A stretch of DNA of 54,246 bases from an uncultured Campylobacterales bacterium. GTDB lineage: Bacteria > Campylobacterota > Campylobacteria > Campylobacterales > Sulfurimonadaceae. Positions 18,197 through 28,098 of the stretch are shown here, piece by piece; the first letter of the stretch is position 1, and every line of letters begins with the position of its first letter. The position numbers and the translations under genes are program-made. The notes under the pieces were generated by a model. It was not told the DNA's origin. It searched no databases and was given only the letters and a program-made list of their open reading frames with translations. The stretch lies in assembly GCA_903892995.1 (NCBI GenBank), contig CAITKP010000041.1, positions 1 through 54,246 on the forward strand, read 5' to 3'.

Positions 18197-19372
18197 TTAG
18201 GAGTTTCGCCACTGCTTTAAAAATGTTTCAGCCACACTAAAGGAGCCAAAAACAAGGTAGTTTTTACTCTCATCTATTGCTTGAAAATCCTTATACCCAA
18301 TGGGCACTTCATATGTGAAAGAGAGTTTGGCGATAGCGTTTTGCAAAAGCTCTTTTGGAGCGATGCGTAAATCCTCTACATGTAAAATCTCAATCTCAGT
18401 AATTATGGGTTTTAAAATGGCTAATATCTCACTGAAATCTTTATCTTTGTAGCTATTATAAATAAGTGTAAACTTTTGACCATCAAGCGCTTTGACTATC
18501 GCTTTTGCAGCTAAGGGATTGTGTCCTACGTCTAAGATGATATTGGGTGCTATTTGGGTGAGTCTGCCAAAGAGCCTTGCATCTTTAAAATCATCCATCT
18601 TCACTTCAAGTCCAAGCTCTTTTACAGCCAAAACTGCTAAAGCAAGATTTTCACTCAAATATTGCGGCAAATGGATAGCATCACTAAAAGCAGATATTTT
18701 TGCCCAAAATGTACTCTGCTGATCTTTTAAATATGAGAGTTTTGCGCCTTTGTTTAGAGCTATTTTTTCGGCGATTGCATAGACTTCTTCAAACTTTTGC
18801 AAGCCGATAATTGCATTTTTTTGCATCGCATTGAGCTTGGTTGTGGCGATACTCTCTAACTCATCCCCTAAAAATGCAGTATGATCAAAACCTATAGGAG
18901 TAAATAGTGTAAGCTCTTTAGCAAATACTGCGGTTGCATCATGCTCGCCTCCAAGTCCTGCTTCAAGGACTATATAATCACACTCCTCATACACGATCAT
19001 CGCCAAAAGTGTCGTGTACTCAAAATAACTCAAAGAATCAGCATCTTTTTGAGAGAGTAAAAAGAGCAGTTTTTCATGAGCATTTTGCAAAACTTCATCT
19101 GTGACATCTCTACCACTAAGCCAGATGCGTTCGTTAAACTTTAGGATATGAGGCGAAGTGTAATGACCTACTTTGTACCCTTTTTTTAAAAGCGCAGTTG
19201 CTAAAAATCGACCTGTTGTGCCCTTGCCATTTGTACCGATAATATGTATGATTTTTGCTCGACTAAGAGAGGATTGTATCTTTTGATAGACTCTTGGCAT
19301 TCTCTCATAATCGATCTCATCATAGTAAAGCGGTTTTAGCTCTAAAAAATCACTTAGTATTGAAATATTCAA
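18197..19372 (-). CDS. folC: Folylpolyglutamate / dihydrofolate synthase
   Basis: This Mur-ligase-like enzyme adds Glu to dihydropteroate or folate. The P-loop IGTNGKGTTGRF is at about 45-56, HYTSPHILKFNERIWL binds folate, and LEAGLGGEHDATAVF is the characteristic metal/ATP motif. The 391 residues are typical. It overlaps the upstream diguanylate cyclase gene by four bases. It carries one variant palindrome, CTACATGTAA, at 18377. Confidence 0.94.
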   Translation of the reverse strand: MNISILSDFLELKPLYYDEIDYERMPRVYQKIQSSLSRAKIIHIIGTNGKGTTGRFLATALLKKGYKVGHYTSPHILKFNERIWLSGRDVTDEVLQNAHEKLLFLLSQKDADSLSYFEYTTLLAMIVYEECDYIVLEAGLGGEHDATAVFAKELTLFTPIGFDHTAFLGDELESIATTKLNAMQKNAIIGLQKFEEVYAIAEKIALNKGAKLSYLKDQQSTFWAKISAFSDAIHLPQYLSENLALAVLAVKELGLEVKMDDFKDARLFGRLTQIAPNIILDVGHNPLAAKAIVKALDGQKFTLIYNSYKDKDFSEILAILKPIITEIEILHVEDLRIAPKELLQNAIAKLSFTYEVPIGYKDFQAIDESKNYLVFGSFSVAETFLKQWRNS

Positions 19373-20874
19373 GATTCTACTTTATTTCTACCATTTTGTT
19401 TTGCAAGGTAGAGCTTTTCATCTGCAAAATTGAGGGTTGCTTTTTTTGATGGAAATTTTGATCGTACACTCACTCCAGCACTCACTGTTACTTTGATTCG
19501 TTGATTTTGGTACATAAATTTTGCTTCTCCTACGTGCTTGCACACTTTTTGAGCGAAAATAAGAGCACCTTCTAAATCTGTTTCACCTAAAATAGCCAAA
19601 AACTCCTCTCCGCCATAGCGCCCAACAATATCAACTGTTCGACACTCTTTTTTCAAAATCGCACCAAAAGCAGATAAAACAGCATCACCCGCTTCATGTC
19701 CAAAAGTATCATTCACTTGTTTGAAATAATCTATGTCAAACATTACAATGCTATAGTCTCTCTCATAACGCAGATACTCACTCTCTTTGATATCCAAATA
19801 ATCTTCTAAGGCTCTTCTGTTGAAAAGTTTTGTCAAAAAATCTTCATTGGAATTTTTTTTCGCATCTTCAAGCTCTTTTTCTAAGATCTCAATTTTTTTT
19901 GCCAAAAATTTCACTTCGTGATCATGCGCTTTGAGATCTTTACTTAAAAGTGCCGTATTTTCTTCAAGTGATATGGCAATAGAATAGAGTTTATTATGCG
20001 CCGTTTTAAAATCAAGATCAGTTTGTTTATTGAGATCCTCTAAATCTCTTTTTATATCTTTAATCTCTGCATTTGAATTATCTGATTTTTCTATCATAGC
20101 GATAAGCCCAACAGAGAGTTTCCCAAGCACACTATCAAGAGATAGGATCATCTCTTTAAGAGCATTTTTATCAAGGGCGATACGCAATTTTATAGCCGCT
20201 TTAATCTCTTTTTCTATCGAATCCATTGTAAGTATTTCTGGATTTTTTCTTAGAGTATTACTTATCTTTATGATCTTTTCATTTATATTTGAAGCAATTG
20301 AAGGAACAAGAGAGGCTATGATAATGGCAGCAATCTGTCTTAAATTTCCCTCTTTTATAATGCTTTTAAAATCATTCTCATGGGAGTTTGCGGTTTTATT
20401 TTGAGCTTTTACATGCGTGGTATCATAGTTAGTGATGAAGTTCATCCATGCTTGACGATACGTTATATACTGCTCTTTTGATGCATTTGATATACTTAAG
20501 AGATCGATACTTTTTTTGGCGAGTTCACATGCTTCTTTATTTCCAAAGAGCTCAACTGATTCTAAAATTCGTTTCATTAAAAGTTGATTTTCTGCTAAAA
20601 GTTCTGCACAATTTGTTGGATTCATTCGATTGAGTTTTGAGATGAGATAGCGCATAAGCTCTTGTGCGGTTTTTAAGCGGTATTGTTTGAGTTCAAGCTG
20701 GAACTCTTTGTTGAGCGTATTGATATAGCGCTCTACTGGATTACACTCTTCAACAAGCATTCCTGCACGTTTCGCCTCTTTACAAAAAGCCTCACCGTAT
20801 GCCTCTGGAGTAATAAGCTTATTCTCATCCTTAAGTCTCTCAAGGGCTTTTTTTATAATTTGGTTAATCGTCAC
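19369..20874 (-). CDS. Cytoplasmic diguanylate cyclase (GGDEF)
   Basis: This 501-residue soluble protein has a long helical N-terminal region of about 330 residues with coiled-coil stretches (KIEILEKELEDAKKNS) and no membrane segment. The C-terminal GGDEF domain contains DFLTKLFNRRALEDY and GGEEF near residue 420. An I-site RTVD lies five residues before GGEEF, so feedback inhibition by c-di-GMP is likely. It sits between lptE and folC in one tight operon, which gives no clear regulatory hint. Confidence 0.92.
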   Translation of the reverse strand: MTINQIIKKALERLKDENKLITPEAYGEAFCKEAKRAGMLVEECNPVERYINTLNKEFQLELKQYRLKTAQELMRYLISKLNRMNPTNCAELLAENQLLMKRILESVELFGNKEACELAKKSIDLLSISNASKEQYITYRQAWMNFITNYDTTHVKAQNKTANSHENDFKSIIKEGNLRQIAAIIIASLVPSIASNINEKIIKISNTLRKNPEILTMDSIEKEIKAAIKLRIALDKNALKEMILSLDSVLGKLSVGLIAMIEKSDNSNAEIKDIKRDLEDLNKQTDLDFKTAHNKLYSIAISLEENTALLSKDLKAHDHEVKFLAKKIEILEKELEDAKKNSNEDFLTKLFNRRALEDYLDIKESEYLRYERDYSIVMFDIDYFKQVNDTFGHEAGDAVLSAFGAILKKECRTVDIVGRYGGEEFLAILGETDLEGALIFAQKVCKHVGEAKFMYQNQRIKVTVSAGVSVRSKFPSKKATLNFADEKLYLAKQNGRNKVES

Positions 20875-20877
20875 ACT

Positions 20878-21408
20878 TTAGCCTTTTGTTGTCCTAGCTC
20901 CCTGCGCAGAGAGTTTTGCCACAAATGATGATATCGCCTTAGCAGCACCATTTTTTATCGCTTCAAAACGGATTTGATCGGATATTATAGCATTTGCTTC
21001 GATAGAAAAATCATAATTTCCCTCAACATCATATTGTTTTACAATCCCCTCATGTTCGCTTGATATCTTAAGATAAACAAGGGTTCTATATCCTGTTACG
21101 TAACCATTAACATCATACTGCAAAGGCGTATAACTTACACTTTTGAGCGTAATAATAAGATGTGTTGTAGAGTGGGCTCTATCACTTAAAGAGGTCTGAA
21201 AGCTTTTGATCACAGCAGCATCAACTGCATCTTTTATCAAAACACTATTTTGCGGATCGATAGCGGAGATAATGATTTGTGTACTCACCTTATCCCCAAC
21301 AACTCCACGTGCAAATTTTGAGCTTGGCTGGTAACCACAGCCAGTTAAAAAGCTTACATGTAAGGCTAAAATAACAAAAAGAGAGATACTCCTTACATGC
21401 TTCATCAT
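20878..21408 (-). CDS. lptE: LptE-like LPS-assembly lipoprotein
   Basis: This 176-residue lipoprotein has lipobox LTGC at residues 21-24 and a mature start CGYQPSS, typical of LptE, the plug partner of LptD in the outer membrane. Its position directly after leuS (same strand, zero bases between) matches the usual leuS-lptE neighbourhood. A TTACATGTAA palindrome at 21354 lies inside the signal peptide and supplies its Leu-His-Val-Ser. That is an odd choice for a hydrophobic core. Confidence 0.82.
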   Translation of the reverse strand: MMKHVRSISLFVILALHVSFLTGCGYQPSSKFARGVVGDKVSTQIIISAIDPQNSVLIKDAVDAAVIKSFQTSLSDRAHSTTHLIITLKSVSYTPLQYDVNGYVTGYRTLVYLKISSEHEGIVKQYDVEGNYDFSIEANAIISDQIRFEAIKNGAAKAISSFVAKLSAQGARTTKG

Positions 21409-23859
21409 CTAACCTTTGATTACAATATTTACAAGTTTATTTGGAATCACGATCTCTTTTACGATCTCTTTATCTTCGATCCATTTTGCAATGCTCTCTT
21501 TGGCAAGAGCTAAAATAGTTTCATTTGTATCGCTAACGCCTACTTCGATCTCGGCGCGTTTTTTTCCATTTACAGAAACACCCATATTGATACTCTCTAC
21601 TTCAAACACTTCGCTGAGTATCTTTTGAGCGCCAAGGTTCTTACATGTAAAGAGTTTTTGGCTTAGTTCCCAACAGATATGCGGTACAACTGGTTCCATG
21701 ATGGAAAGTAATATCCAGTATCCTTCACTCCAAACATCTTTATTTTCTTGTGCACCCAAGGCATTAAGAGCTTCCATAACACCAGCAATCATTGTGTTAA
21801 ACGTATAGCGCTCTTGATACACTTCATCTGCTCTTTGGAGTGCTTCATACACTTTTTTACGTGCAAACTTTTCCTCTTTGCTCAAAGAGCTATGATTGAT
21901 AAGTGGCAAAGTCTGGCAAGTTTTGACATTGACACTGCGGTCATAAAAGCGTTTTAAAAATCGAAACGCTCCCTCAACGGCACTATCATTCCACTCTAAC
22001 TCTTGCGTTGGAGGTGCAGCAAAAAGGATGAAAAGTCTTGCCGTATCTGCGCCATATTTCTCAATAAGTGCATCAGGATCGACCGTATTGCCTTTTGATT
22101 TGCTCATTTTCGCACCATCTTTAAGTACCATGCCCTGTGTCAATAGTTTTTCAAATGGTTCAGTGTTATCAATGTAGCCCAAGTCACGAAGCACTTTTGT
22201 GAAAAATCTTGCATATAAAAGGTGCAATATCGCGTGCTCAATTCCACCGATGTAATGATCGACATTCATCCAGTAATCGACCTCTTTCTTATCAAAGCCC
22301 TTCTCATTCCATGTCGCTTTTGAAGCGGTGTAGCGTAAAAAGTACCATGAAGATTCGACAAAAGTATCCATCGTGTCGGTCTCACGAGTTGCATCGCCGC
22401 CACACTGAGGACATTTACACTCTTTCCAAGTTGGATGGTTGGCGATAGGATTTCCTTCGCCTGTGAACTCTACATCCTCAGGTAAGGTGATAGGCAGGTT
22501 CTCTTTTTTCTCACTCACCGTGCCACATTTTTCACAGTGAATCAAAGGAATCGGCGCACCCCAATATCTTTGGCGTGATATTCCCCAATCTTTGAGACGG
22601 AAATTGATCACTTTTTTACCGATATTTTCTGCTTCAAAATGATCCATCACTTTTTGTTTTGCATCATGAGAAGCGATGCCATCAAATGACTCTGAGTTAA
22701 ATAACACGCCCGTTTCTGTAAAAGCACAAGCAGTTGGGAGCTCACCTTCAAGTGGTTTGATAACTGAGTGAATAGGGAGATCATATTTTTTTGCAAACTC
22801 ATAATCTCTATCATCATGAGCCGGAACCGCCATAACAGCACCACTTCCATAATCCATCAAAACAAAGTTAGCGATCCATACAGGAACTAATTTTCCAGTT
22901 AGTGGATGCTTTACATGTAAGCCAAGTGCAACACCTTGTTTCTCTTTTTGACGGTCGATATTGTTTGAGTTTTTCATATGACGAATGAGCGCAGTTGTCT
23001 CTTCATCAAGAAGATTATTCTCAAGCATATAGCTTACAATCTCATGTTCAGGCGCAAGTGCTGTGTAACTTACACCATAGATAGTATCTGGGCGAGTTGT
23101 AAAAACATCAAACTTTTCAAAATTTCCGCCAAGTTTTTCTTTACTTGCATCATCAAGATAAAGGTCAAACTCCAAGCCTGTTGATTTACCGATCCAGTTT
23201 TCCTGCATCGTTAAAACCTGCTTTGGCCAGCCATTTTCCAAGAGTTTTAAATCATCTAAAAGCTCGTCTGCATAATCTGAAATGCGCAAATAATACTGAT
23301 ACATCTCTTTTTTTACAACTTCTGTATCACATCTCCAACAACACCCATCAATCACCTGTTCATTTGCAAGAACAGTTTGATCATGTGGACACCAGTTTAA
23401 AAACCCTTTTTTACGGTACAAAAGCCCTTTTTCGAACATATCAATGATAAAGCCCTGCTCAAACTTTGTATAGAGGGGATCACTTGTAGCAAAGTCACGC
23501 TCTTGCGAAAAAGAGAGACCAAGAGTTTTAAGCTCTCCACGCATATAATCGATATTTTCATAGGTCCATTTTTTTGGATGAATCCCATTTTTGATTGCAG
23601 CATTTTCAGCGGGCATACCAAAACTGTCAAATCCGATTGGATGAAGAACATTAAAACCTTGTTGGCGGTAGTAGCGTGCAAAAGCATCGCCAATAGTGTA
23701 GTTACGCACATGTCCCATATGAAGTCTTCCACTTGGAAATGGGAACATGCTTAAAATATATTTTTTCTCTTTTGTAAGATCATCGCTTGGCTCAAAGCTA
23801 GAGTTTTCACTCCAAAACTTTTGCCATTTTGTTTCTATATTGGATGGGGCGTATTGCAA
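21409..23859 (-). CDS. leuS: Leucyl-tRNA synthetase
   Basis: LeuRS charges tRNA-Leu. The 816 residues include the HIGH-type motif in [14 protein letters not shown] (about 41-54), the editing insertion with [19 protein letters not shown], zinc-binding CxxC pairs (CPQCGG and similar) and KMSKS near residue 585. The C-terminus ends in the tRNA-contact domain. Two TTACATGTAA sites (21641 and 22911) fall in variable stretches, not motifs. Confidence 0.98.
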   Translation of the reverse strand: MQYAPSNIETKWQKFWSENSSFEPSDDLTKEKKYILSMFPFPSGRLHMGHVRNYTIGDAFARYYRQQGFNVLHPIGFDSFGMPAENAAIKNGIHPKKWTYENIDYMRGELKTLGLSFSQERDFATSDPLYTKFEQGFIIDMFEKGLLYRKKGFLNWCPHDQTVLANEQVIDGCCWRCDTEVVKKEMYQYYLRISDYADELLDDLKLLENGWPKQVLTMQENWIGKSTGLEFDLYLDDASKEKLGGNFEKFDVFTTRPDTIYGVSYTALAPEHEIVSYMLENNLLDEETTALIRHMKNSNNIDRQKEKQGVALGLHVKHPLTGKLVPVWIANFVLMDYGSGAVMAVPAHDDRDYEFAKKYDLPIHSVIKPLEGELPTACAFTETGVLFNSESFDGIASHDAKQKVMDHFEAENIGKKVINFRLKDWGISRQRYWGAPIPLIHCEKCGTVSEKKENLPITLPEDVEFTGEGNPIANHPTWKECKCPQCGGDATRETDTMDTFVESSWYFLRYTASKATWNEKGFDKKEVDYWMNVDHYIGGIEHAILHLLYARFFTKVLRDLGYIDNTEPFEKLLTQGMVLKDGAKMSKSKGNTVDPDALIEKYGADTARLFILFAAPPTQELEWNDSAVEGAFRFLKRFYDRSVNVKTCQTLPLINHSSLSKEEKFARKKVYEALQRADEVYQERYTFNTMIAGVMEALNALGAQENKDVWSEGYWILLSIMEPVVPHICWELSQKLFTCKNLGAQKILSEVFEVESINMGVSVNGKKRAEIEVGVSDTNETILALAKESIAKWIEDKEIVKEIVIPNKLVNIVIKG

Positions 23860-23921
23860 AAAAAATCTCCTAATTAACAGTTATTCATATTTCAGTATCT
23901 TCTCAATTTAATGAAAAAATA

Positions 23922-24893
23922 TCAGACGATTCCACCCTCAAACTGAGCTCTCATCTTCTCTTTTTCAGCACGCATTTTTACTTTTTTAGCCATTCTTTGA
24001 CGATAATCATCAACACTAAATCCAGTCCAAACGACCAGTTGCGCCGCAACAAAAATAGAGCTATATGTTCCGACGATCACACCGATCAACATCGGAAAGC
24101 TAAAGCTCAACATAATATCGCCACCAAAAACAAAGAGTGTCAATACAACAAAAAAGACAGTCAAAGAGGTCAGTGTCGTACGTGATTGAGTACGAGAGAC
24201 CGCTTCATTGATGATTTGGACAAAATCTGTCTCTTTGGATTCTTCGATATGTTCACGAACACGGTCATAAACGATGATAGTATCATGGATAGAGTATCCT
24301 AAAATCATTAGCAATGCTGCAACACTTTCTATGTTAAAATCAACCTCAAAATAGGAAACAAATCCAAACGTAATAACAATATCATGAATAATTGCGATAA
24401 TCGCTGCTAACGCAAAACGCCACTCATATCGAAATGTCACCGTCGCCATAATCGCCATCAATGTAAGCAAAAAGGCCGTTAAGCCTTTAACTCGGAGTTC
24501 ACTTCCAACTTTTGGCCCGACCATATCAACACGACGGATTTCAAAATCACCCGTCCCTTTTAAAATCTCTTTGGTCATATCACCGATATCGTTGTTCACG
24601 CCCGCTGTCGATGAAGGAGTTTTAATCACAACCTCTTGCGCAGACCCAAATTCAGTAACCACTGCGTGTTCAAACAGTTTACTTTTTTGGAGGCTTTCAC
24701 GAATTTTATCAATCGGAGCAGTTTGCGTATATTTTACTTGGACAACGCTTCCACCAGTAAAATCGATACCAAATGAAAAACCTTTGGTCGCAACAATGGC
24801 AATCGCTAAGAAAAAAAGGATAAAAGAGGCAACAAAAAATATTTTTCCCTTCCCTAAAAAGTTATAGACTTTATCTTCTTTAAATAACTCCAT
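23922..24893 (-). CDS. secF: Protein translocase subunit SecF
   Basis: SecF works with SecD to pull exported proteins across the inner membrane using the ion gradient. The sequence shows six membrane segments, GFSFGIDFTGGSVVQV in the first half and ILGYSIHDTIIVYDRVREH in the second, both family hallmarks. A longer frame begins at 24956 inside secD. The ATG at 24893 follows an AGGAGG box and gives the standard opening MELFKEDKVYNF, so I use that start (323 residues). It begins four bases after secD. Confidence 0.96.
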   Translation of the reverse strand: MELFKEDKVYNFLGKGKIFFVASFILFFLAIAIVATKGFSFGIDFTGGSVVQVKYTQTAPIDKIRESLQKSKLFEHAVVTEFGSAQEVVIKTPSSTAGVNNDIGDMTKEILKGTGDFEIRRVDMVGPKVGSELRVKGLTAFLLTLMAIMATVTFRYEWRFALAAIIAIIHDIVITFGFVSYFEVDFNIESVAALLMILGYSIHDTIIVYDRVREHIEESKETDFVQIINEAVSRTQSRTTLTSLTVFFVVLTLFVFGGDIMLSFSFPMLIGVIVGTYSSIFVAAQLVVWTGFSVDDYRQRMAKKVKMRAEKEKMRAQFEGGIV

Positions 24894-24897
24894 GCTA

Positions 24898-26475
24898 TTA
24901 CGCCTCCTTTCTTCGTGACATTCCAAACCACAATGTGTAGTTTTTACTCTCTTCAATGCGGTTCATATAGAGCTCATAAATCCCGTATGAACATACAATT
25001 GCAGTCAACATCGATGCCAAGAGCCCCATACTGAGCGTTACCGCAAACCCTTTGATTGCACCTGTACCATATACATAAAGAATCGTACATGCCAACAACT
25101 GGGTAATATTGGAATCCAAAATCGCACGCATCGCTTTTGAATAGCCCTCTGCAATCGCTCTACGTGTTGGAAGACCAGCACGCAACCCTTCACGGATTCT
25201 TTCATTGATAATAATATTGGCATCCACCGCGAGCCCAATGTGTAAAACAATACCCGCCATACCCGGCAGCGTCAGAGTTGCTCCCATAAGCGACATCAAT
25301 GCCAAAATAATAAAGAGGTTGACAACAACCGCAAGATTTGCAATCACGCCCGCTAAACCATAATAGAAGACCATAAAAAGGACAACTAATCCAAATCCGC
25401 TCACAAGAGCAAGCAAAGAAGCACGAATACTATCTGCACCCAAGCTCGGTCCTACAGAGCGTTTTTCCATAACATAAATAGGTGCTAAGAGTGCACCTGA
25501 ACGCAATGCAATCGCTAAATCTTGCGCACCTTCCATTGTGTAGTTACCGCTTATCTGTCCGCTTCCGCCACCAATACGTTCATTGATAACTGGAGCAGAA
25601 TAAACCTTTTTGTCAAGTACGATTGCAAGGTGGTTTCCTACATTTTTCCCTGTGAAATCTCCAAAGATTTGGGCACCCTCAGAATTGAGTGTAAAACTAA
25701 TAACAGGCTTATTGTTTTTATCAAATTCAACTCTTGCATCTGTGAGCATTCCACCATCTAAAATAGGGATCTCATGCACGAGATGTTTGACCCCATCAGC
25801 CTCTGCATCTGGAAGAATCTCATCACCCATATTGAGAGCATCTTGGGGTGTTAATGTAGAAACACGAGCCGCACGCCCCTCATCAATAGCCATCAGTTCA
25901 AGTTTTGCAGAACGGGAGATCAACTCACGAGCACGTTGCTCCTCCTCTTGAGTTTTAATTCCTGGAAGTTCTACAAGAATATTATCCTGTCCTTGGCGTG
26001 CCACCACTGGCTCTGAGAGTCCAAACTGATCAAGACGATTACGTATCGTCTCGATTGCTTGTGTAACTGCTTGCTCTTTTGTTTTTGTAATCTCTTCTGG
26101 TGTTAGTGTTAATGTATAATTTTGACCTTTTACATCAACCTTAACGCCTTTCATATCTACAAAAAGTTTTGCAATATTTTTTGCATCATCTTTGTCTAAA
26201 AGAGAGAACTCAACCGTGCTAGCTGTTACCCCTAAAGAATCTATAAGTATCTCATTATGCTCTGTGTAATGTTTCACACTAGAAGCGATAGATTTTACAC
26301 GAGAAACGACTGCTTCATCAGTTTTTACACCCAAAAGTAAGTGTAATCCACCTTGAAGGTCAAGACCTAAAGTAACTTTTGGACCCCATTGCGTTTGAAA
26401 AATCGATGGTATCGAGTAAGCGATTCCAAAAATTATTGAGATCGCAAATATAACTATTCTATAATTAAATTTCAT
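24898..26475 (-). CDS. secD: Protein translocase subunit SecD
   Basis: This about 525-residue partner of SecF has an N-terminal membrane anchor, VTLGLDLQGGLHLLLGV, the periplasmic P1 region, the LPGIKTQEEEQRARELI motif and a C-terminal five-helix bundle with GMAGIVLHIGLAVDANIIINERIREGL (split here into family motifs GMAGIVLHIG and AVDANIIINERI). ATG at 26475 gives MKFNYRI; a TTG two codons earlier at 26481 is an alternative. It overlaps the yajC end, so yajC-secD-secF are one operon. Confidence 0.96.
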   Translation of the reverse strand: MKFNYRIVIFAISIIFGIAYSIPSIFQTQWGPKVTLGLDLQGGLHLLLGVKTDEAVVSRVKSIASSVKHYTEHNEILIDSLGVTASTVEFSLLDKDDAKNIAKLFVDMKGVKVDVKGQNYTLTLTPEEITKTKEQAVTQAIETIRNRLDQFGLSEPVVARQGQDNILVELPGIKTQEEEQRARELISRSAKLELMAIDEGRAARVSTLTPQDALNMGDEILPDAEADGVKHLVHEIPILDGGMLTDARVEFDKNNKPVISFTLNSEGAQIFGDFTGKNVGNHLAIVLDKKVYSAPVINERIGGGSGQISGNYTMEGAQDLAIALRSGALLAPIYVMEKRSVGPSLGADSIRASLLALVSGFGLVVLFMVFYYGLAGVIANLAVVVNLFIILALMSLMGATLTLPGMAGIVLHIGLAVDANIIINERIREGLRAGLPTRRAIAEGYSKAMRAILDSNITQLLACTILYVYGTGAIKGFAVTLSMGLLASMLTAIVCSYGIYELYMNRIEESKNYTLWFGMSRRKEA

Positions 26476-26731
26476 CCTCAAACTTTCTTGATACTGAGTC
26501 TTTTACCAATTTTGCTATATTTTCTTTATCGATTGCTACAGTCAAAAACTTCTCTTCGACTTTTTTAATCTCAACAATAAGTCCACCTGCTGTGATGATT
26601 TTGTCACCTTTTGCGAGAGAGTCTATCATCTCTTTACGAGCTTTTGCCTCTTTTTGTTGAGGGCGAATGATCACAAAATACATGATCGCAATTAAAAATA
26701 TAAACGGGAGTAACTGGCTTAATAGTTCCAT
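26465..26731 (-). CDS. yajC: Preprotein translocase subunit YajC
   Basis: This 88-residue protein has one N-terminal membrane helix (FIFLIAIMYFVIIRPQQKEAK, a family hallmark written here with its RPQQK end) followed by a small cytoplasmic domain with LAKGDKIITAGGLIVEI. YajC associates with SecDF. It is the first gene of the operon, with a TATAAT -10 on the minus strand at 26759-26764, back to back with the lnt promoter. Confidence 0.95.
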   Translation of the reverse strand: MELLSQLLPFIFLIAIMYFVIIRPQQKEAKARKEMIDSLAKGDKIITAGGLIVEIKKVEEKFLTVAIDKENIAKLVKDSVSRKFEDEI

Positions 26732-26758
26732 AGATAACCTTTAGCGTAAAATTGCGCC

Positions 26759-26764
26759 ATTATA
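26759..26764 (-). promoter_or_regulatory. -10 box TATAAT for yajC-secD-secF
   Basis: On the minus strand TTTTGTATAATGGCGC precedes yajC with a leader of roughly 20-25 bases. It is only about 25 bases from the opposite-facing lnt -10 box, so the two promoters overlap in their upstream elements and may compete. Confidence 0.55.
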
Positions 26765-26787
26765 CAAAATCTAAACCTAAAGAGAGA

Positions 26788-26793
26788 TATAAT
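26788..26793 (+). promoter_or_regulatory. -10 box TATAAT for lnt, probable leaderless start
   Basis: GATATAATTGCGCC is followed at once by the ATG at 26800, so the expected transcript start coincides with the start codon. The word ATTGCGCCAT also occurs at 26751-26760, making a short direct repeat in the divergent promoter region. Confidence 0.5.
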
Positions 26794-26799
26794 TGCGCC

Positions 26800-28029
26800 A
26801 TGAAAAAATATTTAACTCCCAAATTACCTTTGTTAAAAGATGTTGCCTTTGCCCTTGTTACTGCGATTTGCTTTAGTGCCTTTATCTATTTGGCCGATTT
26901 TGACCTTACATGTAAGCTATGCGATTCGCTCTTTGCTCTTGTAGCTTTAGCATCGTTGCTTTATGCACCAAAAAGGGTCGTACTTTTCAGCGGTTTTTTT
27001 ATCGGACTACTTTGGTTTTACTGGATAGGATATAGCTTTAAATACTATGGAATGTCTGCCCATGTTGAGCCCTTTGTTGCACTTGGTTTCGCACTTGTTT
27101 ATACACTTTTCTTTGGAACCATGGCTCTTACTCAAAAAGTTTATATTCGCGCTTTTATTCTCTTTGGACTTAGTTTTGTAATTCCAGTTGGTTTTAATTG
27201 GATGAAGCCAGAACTTTTGTTTATCAACAGCTATTTTGGAACTTCTAAAATTGATTTTGTCATTATTCTCGCAGCTCTCACGCTTCCATCATTTTTAAAG
27301 GGCAAATGGAAACTTCTTCCTCTACCCATTTTGGGCTTTGCTCTGTCACTTTCCCATCCAATTCCCAAAGAACCAGCATTAAAAATCGACCTTATTGCAA
27401 CACATATCGGACAGTTTGAAAAATGGAATCCCGATAATTTAGAAGCTATGATCAATATCCATCTTTCATATATAGACAATGCAATTGAACAGGGTTATGA
27501 TGTCGTTGTTTTGCCTGAATCTGCTTTTCCTATGTATCTCAATCAATCTCCGATTTTAATCCAATATTTAAGTGAAAAATCTAAACAGATCTCTATTGTC
27601 GCTGGTGCGCTTATGGATGAAAACAATAAACATTTTAATGTAACTTACCATTTTGAAAATGGTCATTATAGTATTGCAAAAAAAGTTGTTTTAGTCCCTT
27701 TTGGAGAGTATATTCCACTTCCAAAGCCTTTACAAAAATGGGTTAGTGATACCTTTTTTTATGGTGCAAGTGATTTTTCTGTCGCCGCAGAACCTACTGA
27801 TTTTATTGTAAAAGGGGTCAAGTTTAGAAATGCGATCTGCTATGAGGCTACCACAGACGAACTTTACAAAGATCATCCACAGTATATAATAGCAACAAGC
27901 AACAATGGCTGGTTTTTGCCATCAATCGAACCAACTTTGCAAACTTTACTGCTAAAATATTATTCACAAAAATATGGCACTGTGATATTTCATGCAGCAA
28001 ATGGTGCTGGAACGGGAATTGTAAAATAG
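26800..28029 (+). CDS. lnt: Apolipoprotein N-acyltransferase
   Basis: Lnt adds the third acyl chain to lipoproteins at the inner membrane. The N-terminal half is a bundle of membrane helices. The C-terminal carbon-nitrogen hydrolase domain shows the catalytic triad in VVLPESAFP (Glu), KKVVLVPFGEYIP (Lys) and NAICYEATT (Cys). At 409 residues it lacks most of the C-terminal tail of the E. coli enzyme, ending soon after FHAANGAGTG. I cannot tell whether that is normal for this group. The frame extends upstream to 26752, but the ATG at 26800 sits right after the -10 box. Confidence 0.9.
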   Translation: MKKYLTPKLPLLKDVAFALVTAICFSAFIYLADFDLTCKLCDSLFALVALASLLYAPKRVVLFSGFFIGLLWFYWIGYSFKYYGMSAHVEPFVALGFALVYTLFFGTMALTQKVYIRAFILFGLSFVIPVGFNWMKPELLFINSYFGTSKIDFVIILAALTLPSFLKGKWKLLPLPILGFALSLSHPIPKEPALKIDLIATHIGQFEKWNPDNLEAMINIHLSYIDNAIEQGYDVVVLPESAFPMYLNQSPILIQYLSEKSKQISIVAGALMDENNKHFNVTYHFENGHYSIAKKVVLVPFGEYIPLPKPLQKWVSDTFFYGASDFSVAAEPTDFIVKGVKFRNAICYEATTDELYKDHPQYIIATSNNGWFLPSIEPTLQTLLLKYYSQKYGTVIFHAANGAGTGIVK

Positions 28030-28098
28030 CAACTAAATATAATCTCGAAAACGGACAAGTTCATTTTCGTGCATCACATTAGATAGTAAGGATAAAAA

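Noticed and set aside
26752-26799. Sixteen-codon N-terminal extension of lnt
   Set aside because: It would start upstream of the TATAAT box and encode a hydrophilic leader unlike Lnt; the ATG at 26800 fits the promoter.
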